A stretch of DNA of 26,660 nucleotides from JBLIRR01 sp049472395 (GTDB lineage: Bacteria > SZUA-182 > DTGQ01 > JBLIRR01): contig JBLIRR010000064.1 in assembly GCA_049472395.1 (NCBI GenBank), forward strand, positions 1 through 26,660, given 5' to 3'. This document shows positions 23,540 through 26,660 of the stretch, piece by piece. Positions within the stretch are counted from its first letter, which is position 1. Each line of letters begins with the position of its first letter. A program made the translations under genes and the position numbers. The notes under the pieces were generated by a model, which ran no database searches, was not told where the DNA came from, and worked only from the letters and a program-made list of their open reading frames with translations.

Positions 23540-25153
23540 ATGTCACAGAAAATCGAATTCGACGATTCAAGGGCTCTAACTTACCGCAAACGGGTGGAAA
23601 TCCTTGCCTTCCGCTCTGACGCCCCGATCATTTTTGATAAGTCATGGGGAAAACAGGAAGTGCGAAAAGGGGGGTGGGTGATTGTGCCCCTTTCCGACTC
23701 TGGGAAGCCAACTGATGACATCTACGGATGCGATGCAGACGTGTTTGCAACAACATATGAGCCGTCGCCCTCCATGCGACCCAACCAATACAGGAAAAAG
23801 GGGACGGTCAGAGCCTACAAGCCCGGCATCCCCTTTGAGGTGGAAGTGGTGCTCTCGGACGGCCATGTGGAGGTGAAAAAGTCCATCGGTGATTCCTACG
23901 ACACCTGGATTGTTCGCGCACCTGGGGGTGAGATCTACCCAGTGGAGGACAAGGAATTCAAACGCACCTATATCCAGGTTGTTGAGTCGTCAAAAGGATA
24001 TAGGAAAAAGACGCGGGACGAGCACTGGAAAGCGGACGGCACTCCAAAGCGGATTCTGGCCCTGGACGGTGGCGGCGTTCGCGGCATTCTTACCTTGGGA
24101 TTTCTTGAGCGCATCGAATCCTTACTCAGGGAGCGCCACGGTGGTGAAGAAGGATTTCGCCTCAGCCATTATTTTGACATGATAGCAGGCACATCTACGG
24201 GCTCGATCATTGCAGCAGGCCTTGCCAAGGGCATGAAGGTGGTTGAAGTGCGGAAACGATATGACGCGTTTGCTTGTTCTGTGTTTAAACGCTCGTTTTT
24301 ACGCAAAGGCAAACTCCGCGCCCGTTACAGTGCGAACAAACTGATCGAGGCTCTTAATGATGTTTTTAGAAACAACACTATGGGCAGCACATCCATTGAA
24401 ACTGGGCTTCTTGTGGTTGCCAAAAGACTGGATACTGGCAGCGTTTGGCCCATGTCCAATAATCCCGGAAACCGATTTTTCAAAGCAGGACCGGAAGATA
24501 AGTTCCTCTCCAATGAGGATTATCCTCTGTTGTCCGTGGTCCGGGCCAGCACAGCTGCCCCGAGTTACTTTATCCCAGAATATATTGAAATTTCTCCTGA
24601 GGGAGACAACCCCAATGGCATCTTTGTGGACGGCGGCGTCAGCCCCCACAACAACCCGGCCCTTCTGGCGCTCCAGCTTGCCACCATTAAAGGATTTGGC
24701 GCAGAATGGCCCCTGGACCCGGATAAGCTTTTCCTGGTCTCCTTGGGAACAGGAGCGGCCCAGCCCGGATACGCAGAAAGCTGGATGGCGGCCAAACACG
24801 CCGTCAATTCTTTACTCTCCCTGACCGACGACTGTGCAGAGTCTGTGGAAGCCATGCTCCAATGGCTGTCAGACAGCCCCACGGCCCGGCATATTGATGC
24901 CGCCTTTAAAGACCTTGGCTCGGACCTCCTGGCAGAACGGCCACTGCTGAGGTACCTTCGCTACAACATCCGCCTGGAAAGCCAATGGCTCAAGGAGAAC
25001 CTGGGCAAAGATATTCCCGAAGCAAGGGTGCGGGAACTCAAAGAGATGGACCAGCCCGAAAACATGTCTGCGCTCTCGGAACTGGGGGTTCTGGCCGCCA
25101 ACCAGCAAGTAAAGGAAAACCACTTTCCGGAAAGTTTTGATTTGACGCAATGA
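23540..25153 (+). CDS. Patatin-like phospholipase with N-terminal PGDYG-like region
   Basis: A 537-residue protein. Residues about 15-148 resemble PGDYG-type domains (GGWVIVPLS, DIYGCDADVFATTYEP, DTWIVRAPGGEIYPV), whose function is unknown. The patatin hydrolase domain spans about 170-420: oxyanion DGGGVRG (176-182), nucleophile elbow GTSTG with Ser219, and catalytic Asp364 in VDGGVSPHNNPALLA. All catalytic parts are intact, so lipid acyl-hydrolase activity is expected. The C-terminal about 120 residues are helical and unrecognised. The DNA is visibly richer in G+C, with many GCC/CTG/GGC codons, unlike every neighbour, which points to horizontal transfer. AAAGG precedes the ATG. It diverges from the integrase remnant. 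Confidence 0.9.
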   Translation: MSQKIEFDDSRALTYRKRVEILAFRSDAPIIFDKSWGKQEVRKGGWVIVPLSDSGKPTDDIYGCDADVFATTYEPSPSMRPNQYRKKGTVRAYKPGIPFEVEVVLSDGHVEVKKSIGDSYDTWIVRAPGGEIYPVEDKEFKRTYIQVVESSKGYRKKTRDEHWKADGTPKRILALDGGGVRGILTLGFLERIESLLRERHGGEEGFRLSHYFDMIAGTSTGSIIAAGLAKGMKVVEVRKRYDAFACSVFKRSFLRKGKLRARYSANKLIEALNDVFRNNTMGSTSIETGLLVVAKRLDTGSVWPMSNNPGNRFFKAGPEDKFLSNEDYPLLSVVRASTAAPSYFIPEYIEISPEGDNPNGIFVDGGVSPHNNPALLALQLATIKGFGAEWPLDPDKLFLVSLGTGAAQPGYAESWMAAKHAVNSLLSLTDDCAESVEAMLQWLSDSPTARHIDAAFKDLGSDLLAERPLLRYLRYNIRLESQWLKENLGKDIPEARVRELKEMDQPENMSALSELGVLAANQQVKENHFPESFDLTQ

Positions 25154-25298
25154 TTAGAAATTAAGGAAAGGCTCAGCTGAATGGAAGCTATGAATACCAA
25201 TTACTTTAGCAATTGTCAGATCTACACAGATATGTATTTTTATAAGTTAATAGCAACTTTAATTAATTTAAAACTGTTTACCAAGGAATTCCGGTGGG

Positions 25299-25351
25299 GC
25301 ACTTTACTTAATTTGCGCTTGTTATTCAAAAGGCGCAGTAAAATACAGTGC
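25299..25351. repeat. Bulged inverted repeat downstream of the patatin gene
   Basis: GCAC-TTTACT-(TAATTT)-GCGC pairs with GCGC-AGTAAA-(ATACA)-GTGC: 14 paired bases in three blocks, with a 6-nt bulge on one side and a 5-nt bulge on the other, around a 14-nt loop. There is no T-run, so it is not a simple terminator. A folded recombination site or an insertion-sequence end is possible. Confidence 0.55.
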
Positions 25352-25446
25352 TCATTTGTAATTCAGAGGGTGAAAGCATAAAGGTGAAAAAAGCTCACTT
25401 ATAAAGGCATTAAAAGAGCAAAAAATTACATATTAAAAAAGAGATA

Positions 25447-25492
25447 GCACAACAAAGCGCTCCACCGGACGCTAGTCGCGCAGGTGATGCCA
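25447..25492 (+). other. attC-like integron recombination site, degenerate
   Basis: AACAAAGCGCTCCACCGG and the following ACGC closely resemble the conserved left side of many cassette attC sites. TCGCGCAGGTGA resembles the start of the right arm, and the two can pair (CACCGGACGC against GCGCAGGTG with mismatches). The expected right-hand core GTTRRRY is missing after GGTGATGCC, and the left-hand core reads GCACAAC instead of RYYYAAC. I infer a decayed or partial attC. Confidence 0.55.
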
Positions 25493-25518
25493 TACATTAT
25501 CATTCAATTTTAAATAAC

Positions 25519-26154
25519 ATGATTAAGCATAAAATTGTTTCTTTGGCAATCTTGATAGTTACCATCAATGTGTTTTGTTTAAAAATTTGTAAGGCTAGTG
25601 AAAGGATGAATGAAACTTATGATCCAGATGTTATCAAAACAGCATTTGAAAAAATAATAACATCAAGAGGTAAAGATTATTTAGATGCAAAGAAGGTTAT
25701 TATAAATTTAGGAGAAAAATCCATAGCTTTTTTGGAAAACTTAGCAAATTTAGAAGATTGGCAAAAGCAAACTTTTTCATTACTTCTTCTGCAACAAATT
25801 AGAGAGCCAGAAAAATATTTGGATCTTAGAGAAAAACTTCAAGATAATATTACCTTTTGTTATAGATTCGTCAATCCTTATTCTCCGCGATTTTCTGGTT
25901 ATTTGAAAGGATTTAAAAGTGAAAATACAATTCCATTTTTGGTAGAAATTTTATTAAAAGATTGGGGTGATGACAGAAAAAGTAATTTTGGCTTTTTTCA
26001 ACATAAAAATAGTAATTTGTCTGCAAACAACGATCTTATACGAGCTATAGCAGCATATGCGTTAGGGGAAATTGATAATTTAAGTGCAATGGAACCTCTT
26101 ATTGAAGCTTTAAAGCAAGAGATACAAACTGAAGCAACGGATTGTAAGGAATAA
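25519..26154 (+). CDS. Exported HEAT-repeat-like protein
   Basis: A 211-residue protein with an N-terminal signal peptide (about 5-27: IVSLAILIVTINVFCLKICKAS). The rest is helical, with one clear HEAT/PBS-lyase-like repeat at the C-terminus (DLIRAIAAYALGEIDNLSAMEPLIEAL, about 176-202). Such proteins mediate protein contacts; no function is claimed. There is no ribosome site before the ATG at 25519, and the frame stays open upstream into the attC-like site, so the true start is unsure. The protein ends soon after one repeat, so it may be shortened. Base composition is AT-rich like the chromosome. Confidence 0.65.
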   Translation: MIKHKIVSLAILIVTINVFCLKICKASERMNETYDPDVIKTAFEKIITSRGKDYLDAKKVIINLGEKSIAFLENLANLEDWQKQTFSLLLLQQIREPEKYLDLREKLQDNITFCYRFVNPYSPRFSGYLKGFKSENTIPFLVEILLKDWGDDRKSNFGFFQHKNSNLSANNDLIRAIAAYALGEIDNLSAMEPLIEALKQEIQTEATDCKE

Positions 26155-26291
26155 TTTAAATCAACCCAAAAAGAATAATCAGAATCTCCCAAGGAAGGGG
26201 TCCAGACAGACTACTGCCTTTCGTCGACCAAAATAAAATAAAGAAGGAGTATATGGGGCAGGGACGACTCGTTGAGAAAAAAGTTTTATAT

Positions 26292-26660
26292 TTATCGGAG
26301 TTTACGTTTTTTGAATAATCGATAAGATCTCCCTTCAAAGGTTATGAATTTACCGTTAAAACTTAAACGATCAAGAATAGCAGAAGCAGCAGCGCCAGAA
26401 AAAATAGAACCCCATTCTTTTGGGGCAAGATTCGTCGTAATGATTGTAGGAAGTATTTCATTCCTTTTAGAAATAATCTGAAATAGAATATCGGTATCCT
26501 CTTTTTTATGAAAGACGTACCCAAGTTCATCTATGCAAAGAACTCGAATTTTTGCATAATAATCGATTTTGGTGGAAGGATTTAGTGCTTTTTTTATTTT
26601 GGAAGTAATATCGAAGGCGGTGATAAAGACAGTGGTATACCCCTTTATTATAGCATCATA
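26292..26660 (-). CDS. istB: IstB-type transposition helper ATPase, C-terminal part (runs off right edge)
   Basis: Translating the minus strand from the right edge gives 122 residues and a TAA at 26294-26292. Walker B is VLCIDELGY. Downstream signatures are TIITTNLAPKEWGSIF, AILDRLSFNGKFITFEGRSYRLFKK. This is the C-terminal half of the AAA+ helper of IS21-family insertion sequences, which works with the transposase IstA. The start and Walker A motif lie outside the window. The coding frame is unbroken here. The element's end should lie between 26155 and 26291, but I could not identify its terminal repeat. Confidence 0.88.
   Translation of the reverse strand, partial: YDAIIKGYTTVFITAFDITSKIKKALNPSTKIDYYAKIRVLCIDELGYVFHKKEDTDILFQIISKRNEILPTIITTNLAPKEWGSIFSGAAASAILDRLSFNGKFITFEGRSYRLFKKRKLR

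Larger units (their letters stand above)
25154..25518. other. Spacer with bulged hairpin and attC-like site
   Basis: A 365-nt AT-rich stretch. It holds a long bulged inverted repeat (25299-25351) and an attC-like sequence (25447-25492), both listed separately. A 66-codon frame at 25181-25381 exists but has no recognisable features. The high G+C of the patatin gene ends sharply at its stop codon. Confidence 0.55.

Noticed and set aside
23540..25153. CBASS defence system with a patatin effector
   Set aside because: No nucleotidyltransferase (cyclase) or other CBASS gene is visible on either side, so the system cannot be claimed.
24299..25200. Long frames on the minus strand inside the patatin gene
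   Set aside because: They are shadows caused by the high G+C content of the real gene; no motifs.
25181..25381. A 66-codon frame after the patatin gene
   Set aside because: No recognisable domain, overlaps the bulged inverted repeat, and composition looks non-coding.

Overview
The window looks like a chromosomal segment of an AT-rich, anaerobic, Gram-negative-type bacterium. The reasons are a bacterial 16S rRNA, a full six-subunit Rnf ion-translocating complex, a Bat (Bacteroides aerotolerance) cluster and a DXP-type isoprenoid gene. The 16S piece (about the first 40 % of the gene) is clearly bacterial, but I cannot assign a phylum from memory.

Layout. (1) Positions 1-610, minus strand: 5' part of a 16S rRNA gene with a strong -35/-10 promoter at 693-720. 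(2) 784-5206, minus: a compact Bat operon: a von Willebrand factor A (VWA) and tetratricopeptide (TPR) fusion corresponding to BatB+BatC, then BatD, then BatE. (3) 5349-10342, minus: rnfC-D-G-E-A-B, nearly gap-free, with a good promoter at 10397-10424. (4) 10668-19754, plus: panE, then a promoter at 11623-11652 and a tightly packed run apgM-lysC-cimA-ispA-dxs-ilvE. This run combines the first step of the aspartate pathway, citramalate-based isoleucine synthesis and early isoprenoid synthesis. CimA and Dxs both consume pyruvate. IlvE performs the last step of branched-chain amino-acid synthesis. The phosphoglycerate-mutase-like ApgM directly before lysC may be a stand-in homoserine kinase. (5) 20178-22557, plus: four small separate genes (DinB-like protein, small lipoprotein, membrane-anchored YbjQ-domain protein, methyltransferase). 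(6) 22544-26660: a mosaic accessory segment. It holds a 3'-truncated integron integrase (minus), a diverging GC-richer patatin-like phospholipase with an N-terminal PGDYG-like region (plus), a bulged hairpin and an attC-like site, a small exported HEAT-type protein, and the 3' end of an IS21-type istB running in from the right edge.

The observations I rate highest are: (a) region 6, read as a decayed integron whose cassette side carries a foreign patatin gene; (b) an in-frame internal ribosome binding site and ATG in lysC, placed to make a separate ACT-domain subunit as in Bacillus subtilis aspartokinase II; (c) the apgM-lysC pairing; (d) an unexplained long inverted repeat downstream of ilvE. 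No tRNA, CRISPR array or complete transposon was found.
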